A stretch of 37,254 bases of DNA from Wohlfahrtiimonas chitiniclastica DSM 18708 (GCF_000375345.1 NZ_AQXD01000002.1:90123-127376), one strand, 5' to 3'; counted from the stretch's first letter, positions 1-9,470 are shown. Numbers and translations are program-made. The notes: generated by a model not told the origin, from the sequence alone.

Positions 1-48
1 AAAAAAAATACACTTTTGTGTCAAAAATGAAAATATATTATCCTGAAT

Positions 49-107
49 CATACAAATTTTTAGAATCACTTTTCAGTAGAATGGCATGATTTTATAAAAT
101 TTGTATG
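49..107. repeat. 12-base inverted repeat beyond the msbA stop
   Basis: Bases 49-60 (CATACAAATTTT) and 96-107 (AAAATTTGTATG) are perfect inverted copies separated by 35 bases, in the AT-rich stretch after the msbA stop codon. Two near-identical copies of TTTTCAGT(A)GAAT lie at 70-82 and 109-120. On the msbA strand the stem is AT-rich and no U-run follows it, so it does not read as a typical intrinsic terminator. It may be a weak terminator, a protein site or chance in AT-rich DNA. No gene is visible in 1-128. Confidence 0.4.
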
Positions 108-128
108 GTTTTCAGTGAATTATTGGTT

Positions 129-1880
129 TTACGCCGATTCTTCTCCTAAACGATAAAGTGACGCATAAATGTTGTTTTTTTCCAACAATTCTTGGTGTGT
201 GCCCATTTCGACAATTTTACCTTGTTCAAAAACAACAATCCGATCGGCTTGTTCGATGGTGCTCAAACGGTGCGCAATGATGATGGTGGTTGTATCTTCA
301 CTGAGCACTTTAATGCTCTCTTGAATGTCAAATTCGCTCTTCGTATCTAAGCTGCTTGTGGCTTCATCGAGGATCAAAATCGGCGCTTTCTTATATAAGG
401 CGCGCGCAATGGCAATGCGCTGACGCTGCCCGCCAGAGAGTTTGGCGCCATTTTCACCCACATGTGTGTGTAAACCTTCTGGCATCGCGCTGATGAATCC
501 CCAAGCATTGGCATTTTTAGCCGCTGCTTCGATGCGCTGCCAATCAGGATTAGGATCACCTAAGGCAATGTTGTTTGCTAATGTATCGGCAAAGAGCACC
601 ACATGCTGGCTCACATAACTGATGTGTTGACGATAATCGCGTAAAGAGAGTTCAGCCACATTATAACCATCCACCAAGACTTTACCTTCCGTTGGTGTAT
701 AAAAGCCGGCAAGGAGATTGGCAAAGGTGCTTTTTCCGCTGCCAGAAGCACCGACAAGGGCAACCGTCTCTTTCGGGCGAATTTTGATGGAAAGATCTTT
801 AAAGATGTGCGCCAAATCATCCCCATAACGAAAGCCCACATGATCAAAGCGAATGTCGCCAGAGATGTGTAACGGCAAATGCTCAGGATTGTGATGAGTC
901 GCTACGTCCTTTTCAATTGGTGCATCAATGAGGCTAAAGACACTTTCTGCACCCGCTAAACCGCGTTGTAACGATTCATTTAAGCGCGTTAAACGTTTAA
1001 TCGGGTTGAGTAAACCCACCATTGCGCCAAGGGTGGTTAAAAATGCACCGGGCGTTAAACCATCAGGGCTCACTTGATGCGCCGCATAACTGATGATGAA
1101 TGCAATACAAAACACAATCAGTAGCTGCACAAGTGGGCTTGCGATTTCAGAAGCCACCATGATTTTCACATTCACGCGTTGCAACTGCTCGTTGGTTTTC
1201 TCAAAGCGTTCGCGCGTAAAATCATAAGCGTTAAACAGTTTGATCTCTTTATTGCCGCGAATGGTCTCTTCGGTGATGTGATTGAGTTCGCCCATTTCAG
1301 ATTGCGCGCGGTGAGAGAGTTTACGCAAGCGCTTAGAGACAATGCGAAGCGTAATGGCAATGAAGGGCGCAACGATGAACATCACTAAACTGATCTGCCA
1401 GCTGTTATAAAACATCACAAAGAGTAAACCGATGATCGCAGCGCTGTCTTTAATGAGCGTCACTAAAGCAAAGGAGCTGATGGTCAAAAGCTGATTGACG
1501 TCAAACGTCAGTTTAGAGAGTAGGGCGCCTGAGCTTGTTTTATTGTATTCGGCAATCGGTAAGGTGATCAGGCGATCAAACATCTGTTGGCGCAGCGTTT
1601 TAATCACTTTTTGGGCAATGAATTGCATCCCGACATTCCCAAAAAAGCCAAAGGCGCTTTTAATGAGGAAAACGCCGATTAAAATGAACGGCATCATTTT
1701 AATGAATTCAGGGTCTTTATCAAAAAAACCTTGATCTAAAATGGGCTTTAAAAGGGCAAAAAGTCCCGCTTCGAGCATGCCGGATAAAGCGATGGCCACC
1801 AATGCGAAGATCAAAATGCCTTTGCGCTGACTGGTGTAGGTCAATAAGCGTTTATATAGTTGAAGACTCGAGGTTTGCAT
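129..1880 (-). CDS. msbA: lipid A export ABC transporter MsbA (permease-ATPase)
   Basis: Half-transporter of the inner membrane that, as a homodimer, flips core-lipid A (and helps phospholipid export) using ATP. The 583-residue protein has the usual MsbA length and order: six membrane helices in about residues 20-300, then the nucleotide-binding domain. Visible motifs are Walker A GASGSGKST (377-385), signature LSGGQ (481-485), Walker B ILILDE (501-506) and the H-loop histidine (about 537). The ATG at 1880 is the only good start; a weak extended -10 (TGG-CATAAT, bases 1906-1914 on this strand) lies just upstream without a clear -35. It is the last gene of a leftward series after pal, from which it is separated by a hairpin. 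No lpxK follows in the 128 bases left of it, although that is a common partner. Confidence 0.95.
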   Translation of the reverse strand: MQTSSLQLYKRLLTYTSQRKGILIFALVAIALSGMLEAGLFALLKPILDQGFFDKDPEFIKMMPFILIGVFLIKSAFGFFGNVGMQFIAQKVIKTLRQQMFDRLITLPIAEYNKTSSGALLSKLTFDVNQLLTISSFALVTLIKDSAAIIGLLFVMFYNSWQISLVMFIVAPFIAITLRIVSKRLRKLSHRAQSEMGELNHITEETIRGNKEIKLFNAYDFTRERFEKTNEQLQRVNVKIMVASEIASPLVQLLIVFCIAFIISYAAHQVSPDGLTPGAFLTTLGAMVGLLNPIKRLTRLNESLQRGLAGAESVFSLIDAPIEKDVATHHNPEHLPLHISGDIRFDHVGFRYGDDLAHIFKDLSIKIRPKETVALVGASGSGKSTFANLLAGFYTPTEGKVLVDGYNVAELSLRDYRQHISYVSQHVVLFADTLANNIALGDPNPDWQRIEAAAKNANAWGFISAMPEGLHTHVGENGAKLSGGQRQRIAIARALYKKAPILILDEATSSLDTKSEFDIQESIKVLSEDTTTIIIAHRLSTIEQADRIVVFEQGKIVEMGTHQELLEKNNIYASLYRLGEESA

Positions 1881-1923
1881 AATTCTGGGGCATCAAAATA
1901 AAATAATTATGCCACAGATAGCA

Positions 1924-1956
1924 AAAGCGCACTGAAAGAATCTTCCGGTGCGCTTT
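1924..1956 (-). terminator. probable terminator after pal
   Basis: A perfect 9-base stem, AAAGCGCAC (1924-1932) against GTGCGCTTT (1948-1956), lies 28 bases beyond the pal stop. Read leftward, the stem ends in TTTT followed by GC, so the U-run is short and partly inside the stem. I read it as the terminator of the tolB-pal transcript; it also precedes the likely msbA promoter. Confidence 0.6.
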
Positions 1957-1984
1957 GATTTTGCTTGAAATTGTGCAAAAAGGC

Positions 1985-2506
1985 TTAGTAGATGATCTCT
2001 ACGCGGCGGTTTTGTGCCCAAGAACCTTCACCTGAACCACCCACAGCAGGGCGCTCTTTGCCATAGCTGACGATGCGGATTTGGTTGGGATTGACGCCTT
2101 CTGACGTCATCAATGTGGACACCGCTTTTGCACGGCGTTCACCTAAGCCGATGTTGTATTCGCGGGATCCGCGATCATCGGTGTGGCCTTCTAAGATAAT
2201 GCCACGTGATGGGTTTTTACGAAGCTCAGCTGCATGCGCACTCACGACATTGTAAGACTCTTGGCGTAAACGGTCGGAGTCAAAGTCAAAGTAGATGATG
2301 CGATCTTCTGTGCCGCGTTTACCATACATAGAATCATAGTAGGTGCTTGCCTGTTCGCCATTGTAGCCTGTGCCAGCGCCGCCATTGACGCTGCCATAAC
2401 CACCATCGCCATATCCATTCTCACCACTGCCTGATGTGGAAGAACAAGCAGCAATGAAGGTAGAAAGGCAAACGATGCCCAAAAGCTTGAGACTACTTTT
2501 TTTCAT
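1985..2506 (-). CDS. pal: peptidoglycan-associated lipoprotein Pal
   Basis: Outer-membrane lipoprotein of the Tol-Pal system that binds peptidoglycan and helps constrict the envelope at division. The 173-residue product starts with a lipoprotein signal (MKKSS...) and lipobox FIAAC, followed by a Gly/Ser/Tyr-rich linker and a C-terminal OmpA-like domain with IIYFDFDSD, ILEGHTDDRGSREYN and QNRRVEI signatures. I chose the ATG at 2506 because GGGAGA sits just upstream; an in-frame TTG at 2518 would add four residues and leave the signal peptide less standard. It lies 41 bases downstream of tolB. No cpoB/ybgF gene follows it. Confidence 0.95.
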   Translation of the reverse strand: MKKSSLKLLGIVCLSTFIAACSSTSGSGENGYGDGGYGSVNGGAGTGYNGEQASTYYDSMYGKRGTEDRIIYFDFDSDRLRQESYNVVSAHAAELRKNPSRGIILEGHTDDRGSREYNIGLGERRAKAVSTLMTSEGVNPNQIRIVSYGKERPAVGGSGEGSWAQNRRVEIIY

Positions 2507-2547
2507 GGTTTCTCCCAATTAAATAATTGATCGGTACATTTTCGTGA

Positions 2548-3804
2548 TTAATTAGACCAAGCTGGCTCTCGAACATCTGAAGCGTTGCTTGAGAATTTTT
2601 GCGTGACACTGCCATCGTTAGACACAGCGTTCAAACCGCCCACACCATTGGCATAAATGATCATGTGACCATTGCTAGAGAAGCTTGGTGCTTCATCTTT
2701 GCCGCCATTGGTTAAGCGTTTGGTTGCGCCGGTTTGTAAGTCGATGATGGCAATCCCAAAGCCATTGCCGCCACTGCCACGATTCATCACTGCTAAATAG
2801 CGACCATCATTGGAAATGGAAGGGCTCGCATTGTAGTTGCCTGAAGTGGAAACACGTGTCGGTGTGCCACCATTTGGCGTCATGCGATAAATTTGTGGTG
2901 CGCCTGTTCTGTCGGAAGTAAAGTAAATCATGTTGTCTTTACCCCAAACTGGTTCTGTATCAATGCTTGCATTGTTGGTTAAACGTGTTAAACCTTTACC
3001 ATAAATGTCAGAGGTGTAAATTTCAGGGTTACCATCTTTAGACAAAGTGAATACTAAACGTGAACCATCTGGCGACCATGAAGGTGCACCATTGATGCCC
3101 GGTAAATCTAACACAACGTGACGCTTGCCTGAGTAAACATCTTGCACCACGATTTTACTTTTCTTACCTTCTAATGAAGAGTAAGCAATTGAGCGACCAT
3201 CAGGAGACCATGCAGGCGATAAAATGGGTTCGTTAGAGTTAAAGATGGTGCTTGGATATGCGCCATCTGCATCTGAAACAATCAATTGATATTGACGACC
3301 ATTTTTCGCAACATACGCCACTTTCGTATCAAAGGAACCTTTGACACCTAAGATCTTCTCATAAATGGCATCGGCCACTTGGTGTGCGGTTTTACGCCAT
3401 TGGCGTTCATTGTTTGCACCCACTGTGTATACACGCTGAAGCATCGATTGCTTAGAGAATGTATTCACTAAATCCACAGAAATCTGATTGCCACGCACCG
3501 TTAAAAACACTGCATATTGCACGCCGCGCTGCATCCAAGCTTCGCTATTGATGGCCGCAGGGCCGGCTGTGGGTTCCGGTGAGTTTTTAGAAGGCAATGC
3601 AATGAAGCGCCCAGAGCGTGCTAAGTCACCACCTGCCACTTGCTCAACAAAGTTACCGAGTTGATCATTTGAGTAAAGCACAATCGGAATGGCGTTACTC
3701 GCTGATTTCGTCACCTGAATTTTTAATTGGGCATGACTTAAGGTGATCAAAGATAACAGCGAGAAGAACAACCAAAATGAGAGTTTGACGACATGTTTTT
3801 TCAT
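2548..3804 (-). CDS. tolB: Tol-Pal system protein TolB
   Basis: Periplasmic beta-propeller protein that binds Pal and is recycled by TolA. The 418-residue precursor has a Sec signal peptide ending LSHA-Q (about residues 1-26), an N-terminal TolB domain, then a propeller built of repeated WSPDG-type blades (for example SPAWSPDGRSIAYSS and PSWSPDGSRLVFT). The frame stays open to 3918, but the ATG at 3804 is preferred: it has AAGGGGTG upstream and gives the signal peptide directly, while the longer form would bury it. It lies 22 bases after hpt and 41 bases before pal. tolQ, tolR and tolA are not in this window, so tolB-pal is separated from at least its immediate usual neighbours. Confidence 0.94.
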   Translation of the reverse strand: MKKHVVKLSFWLFFSLLSLITLSHAQLKIQVTKSASNAIPIVLYSNDQLGNFVEQVAGGDLARSGRFIALPSKNSPEPTAGPAAINSEAWMQRGVQYAVFLTVRGNQISVDLVNTFSKQSMLQRVYTVGANNERQWRKTAHQVADAIYEKILGVKGSFDTKVAYVAKNGRQYQLIVSDADGAYPSTIFNSNEPILSPAWSPDGRSIAYSSLEGKKSKIVVQDVYSGKRHVVLDLPGINGAPSWSPDGSRLVFTLSKDGNPEIYTSDIYGKGLTRLTNNASIDTEPVWGKDNMIYFTSDRTGAPQIYRMTPNGGTPTRVSTSGNYNASPSISNDGRYLAVMNRGSGGNGFGIAIIDLQTGATKRLTNGGKDEAPSFSSNGHMIIYANGVGGLNAVSNDGSVTQKFSSNASDVREPAWSN

Positions 3805-3826
3805 TGTTACACCCCTTGAGATGATT

Positions 3827-4381
3827 TTATGATTCGTTAAGAGCCCAGATGCTGCTGAGATTGCGCCAGTATTCGTGGCAATCCATACCGCAACCAAAAA
3901 CGTAGCGATCCGGCACATCTAATCCAATATAGTCTACTTTAAAGTTTTTAGGTTTACGAGTGTGCACTTTATTAAATAATGTGGCAGTGTACACTTTTGT
4001 TGCGCCCATATCTGTTAAAGCGTGTGTGATCGCTTCTAATGTATTGCCTTCATCAAAGATGTCATCGACGAGCAATACAGGGCGACCTGCTACAGGAATG
4101 CTTGGCGGTGCTACCCAATGTAATTCACCGCCAGTGGTTTCACCGCGATAACGGGTGGCATGTAAATAACCAATTCTAAATGGGAAATTTAAACGAGATA
4201 ACAATAAACCGCCCGGAATCAGCGCACCATTCATCACCACTAACACCACAGGATCTGCATCATGGAGATCTTTTTCGATCACCACAGCCATTTGATCAAG
4301 CGCATCATTAACCGCTTGAGCTGAGATGATTTCTTCGGAGTTCGCAAGGATTTGTTGCGCCTTATTGTCGGGATTTGACAT
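3827..4381 (-). CDS. hpt: hypoxanthine-guanine phosphoribosyltransferase
   Basis: Cytoplasmic purine salvage enzyme that joins hypoxanthine or guanine to PRPP to make IMP or GMP. The 184-residue protein has the type I phosphoribosyltransferase fold. The PRPP-binding motif VLLVDDIFDEGNT is at about residues 100-112, and the VVMNGALIPGG loop is near residue 50. It is of the short hypoxanthine-guanine type common in gammaproteobacteria; substrate preference cannot be read off with certainty. It lies 26 bases after hemA and 22 before tolB in a leftward run, with no promoter obvious between them. Confidence 0.88.
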   Translation of the reverse strand: MSNPDNKAQQILANSEEIISAQAVNDALDQMAVVIEKDLHDADPVVLVVMNGALIPGGLLLSRLNFPFRIGYLHATRYRGETTGGELHWVAPPSIPVAGRPVLLVDDIFDEGNTLEAITHALTDMGATKVYTATLFNKVHTRKPKNFKVDYIGLDVPDRYVFGCGMDCHEYWRNLSSIWALNES

Positions 4382-4407
4382 GAATTTTACCTATTTAGAT
4401 GATTAAA

Positions 4408-5685
4408 CTAACGAATTTTGTGTTTCGGGGCAGCGGTGTAGTGCGCCAAAATTTTATTGACGGTTTCGCTGTCGCCTTCTTGCTCAAGAGTTTTGAGCAG
4501 GTTGATCAGAGGATGCAGGACACGATTGCTCATTTGTGTGACCACTTGGTCAATCACATCGTCCATCGGCTGAGTCTGTTCACGGTGAGTCAGTTGCTTC
4601 GCTTTACGCAACGTGACGCCTTTTTGCTCATCCACATAGTGGAAGATGGCTTGTAAATGAACCGATAAGTCTGCCAGTTGCAGCCAATCGTCCCATTCAG
4701 ACACACTGCGTTGAATGTAGGTTTCAGCTTCTTTTGCCGCAGCTTCGCGTGATTGATAGTTCTTTTCAACGATCTTATTGAGATCATCAACGGAATATAA
4801 GTAAATGTCATCGAGCTCATTGACGTTTGCATCAATGTCGCGGGGCACAGCAATGTCCACCATTAAAATGGGTTTATTGCGACGGGCTTTTAAAGCACGT
4901 GCTGCCATCTCTTTAGAAATGAGGGAAAAAGGCGCGCCTGTTGAGGCGATGACAATGTCCGCCTTTTCTAATAATTCGGGAATGGCTTCTAAAGGATGCA
5001 CGGTGGAGGGAATCGCTAAACGTGCGCTCATCTCTTTTGCGCGGCTTTCTGTGCGGTTGGCAATGGCTAAGGATTGAATGTTCGCTTCAATCAAATGCTC
5101 TGCGACTAATTCAATGGTTTCACCAGCGCCAACTAAGAGCGCGCGCTGCTCAGAGAGATCAAAGATCTGCTTTGCCATTTGCACAGCGGTGTACGCAACA
5201 GAAATGGTGTATGCACCAATGTTGGTTTCTGTGCGGATTTTTTTAGCCGTCTGAAAAGCGAGCTGAAAGAGCCGATTGAGGGTTTTGCATAAGGCATCGG
5301 CTTGCTTTGAGTACTCAAAAGCATTGCGAAGCTGCCCCATGATTTGCGGCTCGCCTAAAATAAGGGAGTCTAACCCAGCGGTGACGCGCAACAAATGCGC
5401 CACAGCGTCGTTATTTTCATAGTAATAGTGATACTGTTCGATGGTTTCCATGGAGATTTTTGCATGCTCTGTCCAGAGGGCAAAAAAGTCCTGCACGGGC
5501 ACAGTTAAATCATCAATATAAAATTCTGTGCGGTTACATGTGGAAAGAATGACAGCGCCGGTCGCCCACCCATTATTTTTGAGTGTGTGTAAAAATTGTG
5601 GCACTTTTTCAGGCAATACGGAAGCTTGCTCGCGAATTTCAACGGGAGCAGCCTTGTGATTGATGCCGAGAGCTATTACTGTCAT
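4408..5685 (-). CDS. hemA: glutamyl-tRNA reductase HemA
   Basis: Reduces glutamyl-tRNA(Glu) with NADPH to glutamate-1-semialdehyde, the first step of C5-pathway tetrapyrrole synthesis. The 425-residue protein begins MTVIALGINHKAAP and carries the catalytic STCNRTE motif with Cys50, exactly where it lies in characterised homologues. After this come the NADPH-binding domain (LLVGAGETIELVAEHL, about 183-198) and a C-terminal dimerisation helix region. The reading frame is open for 18 codons upstream (to 5739), but homologues start at the ATG at 5685. A 90-base AT-rich gap separates it from the upstream glycosyltransferase and probably holds its own promoter; I could not pick a convincing -35/-10 pair. 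Confidence 0.95.
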   Translation of the reverse strand: MTVIALGINHKAAPVEIREQASVLPEKVPQFLHTLKNNGWATGAVILSTCNRTEFYIDDLTVPVQDFFALWTEHAKISMETIEQYHYYYENNDAVAHLLRVTAGLDSLILGEPQIMGQLRNAFEYSKQADALCKTLNRLFQLAFQTAKKIRTETNIGAYTISVAYTAVQMAKQIFDLSEQRALLVGAGETIELVAEHLIEANIQSLAIANRTESRAKEMSARLAIPSTVHPLEAIPELLEKADIVIASTGAPFSLISKEMAARALKARRNKPILMVDIAVPRDIDANVNELDDIYLYSVDDLNKIVEKNYQSREAAAKEAETYIQRSVSEWDDWLQLADLSVHLQAIFHYVDEQKGVTLRKAKQLTHREQTQPMDDVIDQVVTQMSNRVLHPLINLLKTLEQEGDSETVNKILAHYTAAPKHKIR

Positions 5686-5775
5686 TGGTGGTTTGAATAA
5701 TAGAAAGAGTGAATTCGTAAAAGTTGCATATCTTAGCAAATTTTACGCCATTCTACATCTAAAAGAAAACGATCG

Positions 5776-6867
5776 TTAGAGGGATTGATATAAGTCGCGT
5801 AATTTTTCCTGACTCAATTCGATGGTATCGGTGATCGGTGCAATCTGGGCTTGATCTTTCGGTGTGCTCAGAATCTCTAGGACTTTGTGATAAAGTTCAG
5901 GCAAATGATTGGGTGAAATGCGCCCATTTTCATAAAAGCGCGATAAATTTTCCCCAACGCCGCCATAATTAAAACCAATCACGGGCGTGCCGCAGGCAAG
6001 GGCTTCGAGCACCGTTCGTCCATACGATTCAGGCTTTGTGGTGAGGGATAATGTGATGTTGGCCCGTGTATAAATCGCAGCCATCTCATCACAAGTGCCA
6101 TACCAAAGGATGGATTCTGTGAGCCCTTTTGCGGCAATGAGTGCCTTCATCTCTTCATAAAATGGGCGATTGCGTGCATCATAACCGCCCACAATTAAGG
6201 CTTTAACATGCGAAATGCCATTATCCTTAAGCTTTGCCATGAGCTCAATTAAAAGGGGAATGCCTTTAATGCGAGTGATGCGCCCCGCGAGCAGCAAAAT
6301 TTGATCCTGCTCAGTGATGCCAAGGGTTTGAAGATGCGATTTCATTGCATCTGGCACTTTAACATTTCGATGAAAGATATTTGGGTCAATGCCTTGGGTG
6401 ATGATGGCAAAGCGATTCACATCCGCGCGTGGATAAGCATTGATTAAATAATCTTCTAGCGCTTTCGACACCACAATCACGCGATCAGCCTTGAGCATCT
6501 GTTCACTGTAGCGGCTGATGGAATTGAAACCATGCACAGTGGTGACAATGTGCGGGCGAATCTTGACGCGCTTTAATGCAAAATGCACCAGCCATGCTTG
6601 CAAACGTGAATGAATGTGAATGATGTCCGGCGCAATCTCATCAATGAGCTTGGCAAGTTTGCCAATTTGCAGCACTGAGCGCAGATTCTTTTTTTCAATG
6701 GGTAAAGTAAAGTGCGTTGAACCGGCTTTTTCTAGGCGTGAAACCAAGCGCCCACCGCTTGAAATCACGTAACTTTCAGCATACGTGGCAATGTGGGCAC
6801 AGTTTTCGAGCACATAATATTCCACGCCCCCTTGATTGAGGGCGGGCAGAATTTGCAGAATCTTCAT
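5776..6867 (-). CDS. GT4 family glycosyltransferase (probable LPS core)
   Basis: A 363-residue retaining glycosyltransferase of the GT-B fold. The N-terminus (MKILQILPALNQGGVEYYV) is the typical glycine-rich acceptor-domain start. The C-terminal domain has LLLAGRITRIKGI, then the E-x7-E donor-binding motif in PESYGRTVLEALACGTPVIG (about 280-300). It starts 9 bases after the Slp-like gene and lies near gmhA, which makes an LPS inner-core precursor. A role in core oligosaccharide assembly is therefore likely, but the donor and acceptor cannot be assigned from sequence. No signal peptide; expected at the cytoplasmic face of the inner membrane. Confidence 0.85.
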   Translation of the reverse strand: MKILQILPALNQGGVEYYVLENCAHIATYAESYVISSGGRLVSRLEKAGSTHFTLPIEKKNLRSVLQIGKLAKLIDEIAPDIIHIHSRLQAWLVHFALKRVKIRPHIVTTVHGFNSISRYSEQMLKADRVIVVSKALEDYLINAYPRADVNRFAIITQGIDPNIFHRNVKVPDAMKSHLQTLGITEQDQILLLAGRITRIKGIPLLIELMAKLKDNGISHVKALIVGGYDARNRPFYEEMKALIAAKGLTESILWYGTCDEMAAIYTRANITLSLTTKPESYGRTVLEALACGTPVIGFNYGGVGENLSRFYENGRISPNHLPELYHKVLEILSTPKDQAQIAPITDTIELSQEKLRDLYQSL

Positions 6868-6876
6868 GAGAAAGGG

Positions 6877-7353
6877 TTAGAGATCGTATTTATACCCATA
6901 GCGTGGTTTGCTGCTTGGGCTGAACATCGGCTGAGAGGCACGCCAAATGCGATAATCATCGGCGGTGATCATGATGACAGTGCTTTTGCCATAGCGTTCG
7001 ATCTGTGCAACATCGGTGATGCGGCCAATGGCAGAAAAACGCACGTTATCGAGTTCCTCTGGCGGAATGTAACCATTGACGATGACAATCGCGCGATCTT
7101 TGTTGTTGGCAATCTTAGCCGGCGCGGACTCTTCATTGAGTGGTGCGCTTGCGATCTCAATTTGTGTTTGTGAGGGCGAATATTGATACGCAATCACAGG
7201 GCCGCCCACAATCATTTTTTTGCCTAAAATGGCTTTTGCTGGCTGTGAAACGGCCGCTTCATACGTTAAAGCATCTTTTGCCGCAGAGCCAAACGTGGAT
7301 GAACACGCCGCTAATACGAATGTTAAAGGTAAAATTTGGAAGATTTTTTTCAT
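6877..7353 (-). CDS. Slp-family outer membrane lipoprotein
   Basis: A 158-residue lipoprotein precursor: signal peptide MKKIFQILPLTFVLAAC with lipobox VLAAC, then a small beta-rich domain. Its features (VGGPVIAY near residue 50, the VNGYIPPEELDNVRFSAIG block and a late ITADDYRIW segment) resemble the Slp family of starvation- or stationary-phase-inducible outer membrane lipoproteins, whose precise function is not known. The ATG at 7353 is favoured over an upstream in-frame start at 7383 because GAGAG lies before it and the signal peptide then begins at residue 1. It lies between gmhA and a glycosyltransferase gene in a leftward operon. Confidence 0.75.
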   Translation of the reverse strand: MKKIFQILPLTFVLAACSSTFGSAAKDALTYEAAVSQPAKAILGKKMIVGGPVIAYQYSPSQTQIEIASAPLNEESAPAKIANNKDRAIVIVNGYIPPEELDNVRFSAIGRITDVAQIERYGKSTVIMITADDYRIWRASQPMFSPSSKPRYGYKYDL

Positions 7354-7369
7354 GGTTCTCTCGTTCTTA

Positions 7370-7951
7370 TCATGATGGGGCAAAGAGCGCCGTTTCGATC
7401 AATTGGCAGAGCATGTGTTCCACCAGTAAATGGGATTCTTGAATGCGTGGCGTGTGCGTTGAGGGAATTTTGATCATCACATCACACAATTCATCCATCG
7501 TACAGGCTCGGCTGCCGGTTAAGCCGATGGTGTAAATGCCTTTTTTGCGGGCAGCTTTTACGGCATTGACAATGCTTTCAGAGTTGCCGGAGGTGGAAAT
7601 GGCAATCAATGCATCATTTGGTTGCCCGAGGGCTTCAACTTGGCGGGCAAAGGTATAATGGTAACCATAATCATTGCCAACGGCTGTTAAAATGGAGGTG
7701 TCTGTGGTGAGCGCAATGGCCGGTAAACCTTCGCGCTCTAACTCAAAGCGCCCGACCAATTCTGCGGCCATGTGCTGAGCATCAGCCGCTGAGCCGCCAT
7801 TGCCCACAATGAGGATTTTGCCTTGCTCGCGATAGACGTCGATCAATGTTTCAGCCACGTTTTCTAGGGTGGCAATGAGATTGGCATCTTCTAAAATGGC
7901 AGCTTTTGTGGCAATCGATGCTTCAATTTGTGCAATGATGTTATCTTTCAT
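7370..7951 (-). CDS. gmhA: phosphoheptose isomerase GmhA (SIS domain)
   Basis: Converts sedoheptulose 7-phosphate to D-glycero-D-manno-heptose 7-phosphate, the first step towards ADP-heptose for LPS inner core. The 193-residue protein is a single SIS domain with [17 protein letters not shown] (about 49-65), [14 protein letters not shown] (about 117-130) and the late [11 protein letters not shown] helix that carries the active-site histidine region. The close relative DiaA, a DnaA-binding SIS protein, is the main alternative; the conserved Glu in AAELVGRF and the ESHLLVEH histidine segment favour the isomerase. Its first 11 bases overlap the end of ubiD, so the two are probably translationally coupled. 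Confidence 0.85.
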   Translation of the reverse strand: MKDNIIAQIEASIATKAAILEDANLIATLENVAETLIDVYREQGKILIVGNGGSAADAQHMAAELVGRFELEREGLPAIALTTDTSILTAVGNDYGYHYTFARQVEALGQPNDALIAISTSGNSESIVNAVKAARKKGIYTIGLTGSRACTMDELCDVMIKIPSTHTPRIQESHLLVEHMLCQLIETALFAPS

Positions 7952-9413
7952 ATCCGTACTCTTTTAAAATTGTACTCACTTTATCCACCACTTCTGGCGT
8001 CATTTCAATGGGTTCGCCCCATTCACGATCCGTTTCGCCCGGCCATTTATTGGTGGCATCTAAACCCATTTTAGAGCCAAGCCCAGAAATGGGGGAGGCA
8101 AAATCTAAATAATCGATGGGTGTATTGTCCACCATGACCGTATCGCGAATCGGGTCCATGCGTGTGGTGATCGCCCACATCACATCATTCCAATCGCGGC
8201 AATTGATGTCCTCATCCACAATGATGACAAATTTAGTGTACATAAATTGACGCAAGAATGACCATACACCGAGCATCACGCGTTTGGCATGCCCCGGATA
8301 CTGTTTTTTAATACTCACCACCGCCATGCGATAAGAGCAGCCTTCGGGCGGTAGATAAAAGTCCACAATCTCAGGAAATTGTTTTTGGATGATGGGCACA
8401 AACACTTCATTTAAAGCAACGCCAAGCATAGCAGGCTCATCCGGTGGGCGTCCTGTATATGTGGAGTGATAAATGGGATTTTTACGATGCGTGATGCGCT
8501 CGACCGTCATCACAGGGAAATGATCCACCTCATTATAGTAACCGGTATGATCACCGTAAGGACCTTCTGGCGCCATGTCATCAGGATAAATGTAACCCTC
8601 TAACACGATTTCAGCATAAGCGGGCACGGTCAATTCATCGGAGATGAGCGAGGGTGCCACATAGGTTTTTTTACCGCGCAACAAACCTGCAAATGCGTAT
8701 TCAGATAAAGTGTCTGGAATGGGTGTGACGGCAGCAATGATGGTGGCAGGATCTGCACCTAAAGCCACGGCAACCGGAAACGGTTTACCTGGATTTTTCA
8801 GTTGAAATTCACGAAAATCCAATGCGCCACCACGGTGCGCGAGCCAACGCATGATGATGCGATTTTTACCAATCACCTGCTGACGATAAATCCCGATGTT
8901 TTGACGTTTTTTATGCGGACCTTTGGTGATGGTCAATCCCCAAGTGATCAAGGGCGCTGCATCTTTTGGCCAACATTTTTGAATGGGCAGCGTGCTTAAA
9001 TCCACATCCTCTTTTTCAATCACCACATCGCGGCAAGGCGGCGATGATAAGGTTTTTGATTTCATGGCGAGCACTTTTTTAAAGATTGGGAACTGCTTGA
9101 TCATGCTGCGTAGGCTTTCGGGCGGTGTGGGCTCTTTTAAAAAGGCGAGCAATTTGCCGATGTCTCTTAAACGGGCAGGATCTGTTTCGCCAATGGCGAG
9201 GGCAACGCGCTCAGGTGTGCCAAATAAATTGGTCAGCACAGGAATGGTATGATCTTTTGGATGTTCAAATAACAGGGCAGGGCCACCTTGGCGCAGCACA
9301 TGATCAGAGAATTCTGTCATCTCTAAATTCGTGTCCATTTCATGGGTAACACGCTGTAGTTTGTTGTTTTTTTCTAAATAATCGATGAATTCTCGTAAAT
9401 CTTGAAATTGCAT
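7941..9413 (-). CDS. ubiD: UbiD, 3-polyprenyl-4-hydroxybenzoate decarboxylase
   Basis: Prenylated-FMN-dependent decarboxylase of ubiquinone synthesis. The 490-residue length matches the family (E. coli protein about 497). Recognisable stretches are the N-terminal [12 protein letters not shown], the [17 protein letters not shown] region, [20 protein letters not shown] with the catalytic acidic residues, and the late [11 protein letters not shown] block. The ATG at 9413 gives the start seen in homologues (MQFQDLREF); an in-frame ATG at 9428 would add five residues and cannot be excluded. It is the first gene of the leftward run, 27 bases from a near-consensus extended -10 on this strand. Its flavin prenyltransferase partner UbiX is not in the window. 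Confidence 0.95.
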   Translation of the reverse strand: MQFQDLREFIDYLEKNNKLQRVTHEMDTNLEMTEFSDHVLRQGGPALLFEHPKDHTIPVLTNLFGTPERVALAIGETDPARLRDIGKLLAFLKEPTPPESLRSMIKQFPIFKKVLAMKSKTLSSPPCRDVVIEKEDVDLSTLPIQKCWPKDAAPLITWGLTITKGPHKKRQNIGIYRQQVIGKNRIIMRWLAHRGGALDFREFQLKNPGKPFPVAVALGADPATIIAAVTPIPDTLSEYAFAGLLRGKKTYVAPSLISDELTVPAYAEIVLEGYIYPDDMAPEGPYGDHTGYYNEVDHFPVMTVERITHRKNPIYHSTYTGRPPDEPAMLGVALNEVFVPIIQKQFPEIVDFYLPPEGCSYRMAVVSIKKQYPGHAKRVMLGVWSFLRQFMYTKFVIIVDEDINCRDWNDVMWAITTRMDPIRDTVMVDNTPIDYLDFASPISGLGSKMGLDATNKWPGETDREWGEPIEMTPEVVDKVSTILKEYGYER

Positions 9414-9440
9414 GCCCACTGATCTCATCCAAAAAAATCG

Positions 9441-9470
9441 ATTATAACATTAATGAAAATGGTCTGTTAT
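9441..9470 (-). promoter_or_regulatory. leftward promoter of ubiD operon
   Basis: On the minus strand, TGT-TATAAT (extended -10; the hexamer is 9441-9446) is preceded by ATAACA (9465-9470, 4 of 6 matches to TTGACA) with an 18-base spacer. Transcription would start near 9434, giving a leader of about 20 bases for ubiD. It is the exact mirror image of the rightward promoter. Confidence 0.7.

Noticed and set aside
49-107. Intrinsic terminator of msbA
   Set aside because: The 12-base stem is AT-rich with a 35-base loop, and no U-run follows on the msbA strand; reported only as an inverted repeat.
3805-3918. Longer TolB with 38 extra N-terminal residues
   Set aside because: It would place the signal peptide internally and overlap hpt; the ATG at 3804 has a strong ribosome site.
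6793-7173. Plus-strand open frame of 126 codons across the GT4 and Slp-like genes
   Set aside because: Spans the junction of two supported genes on the other strand, with no ribosome site or family resemblance.
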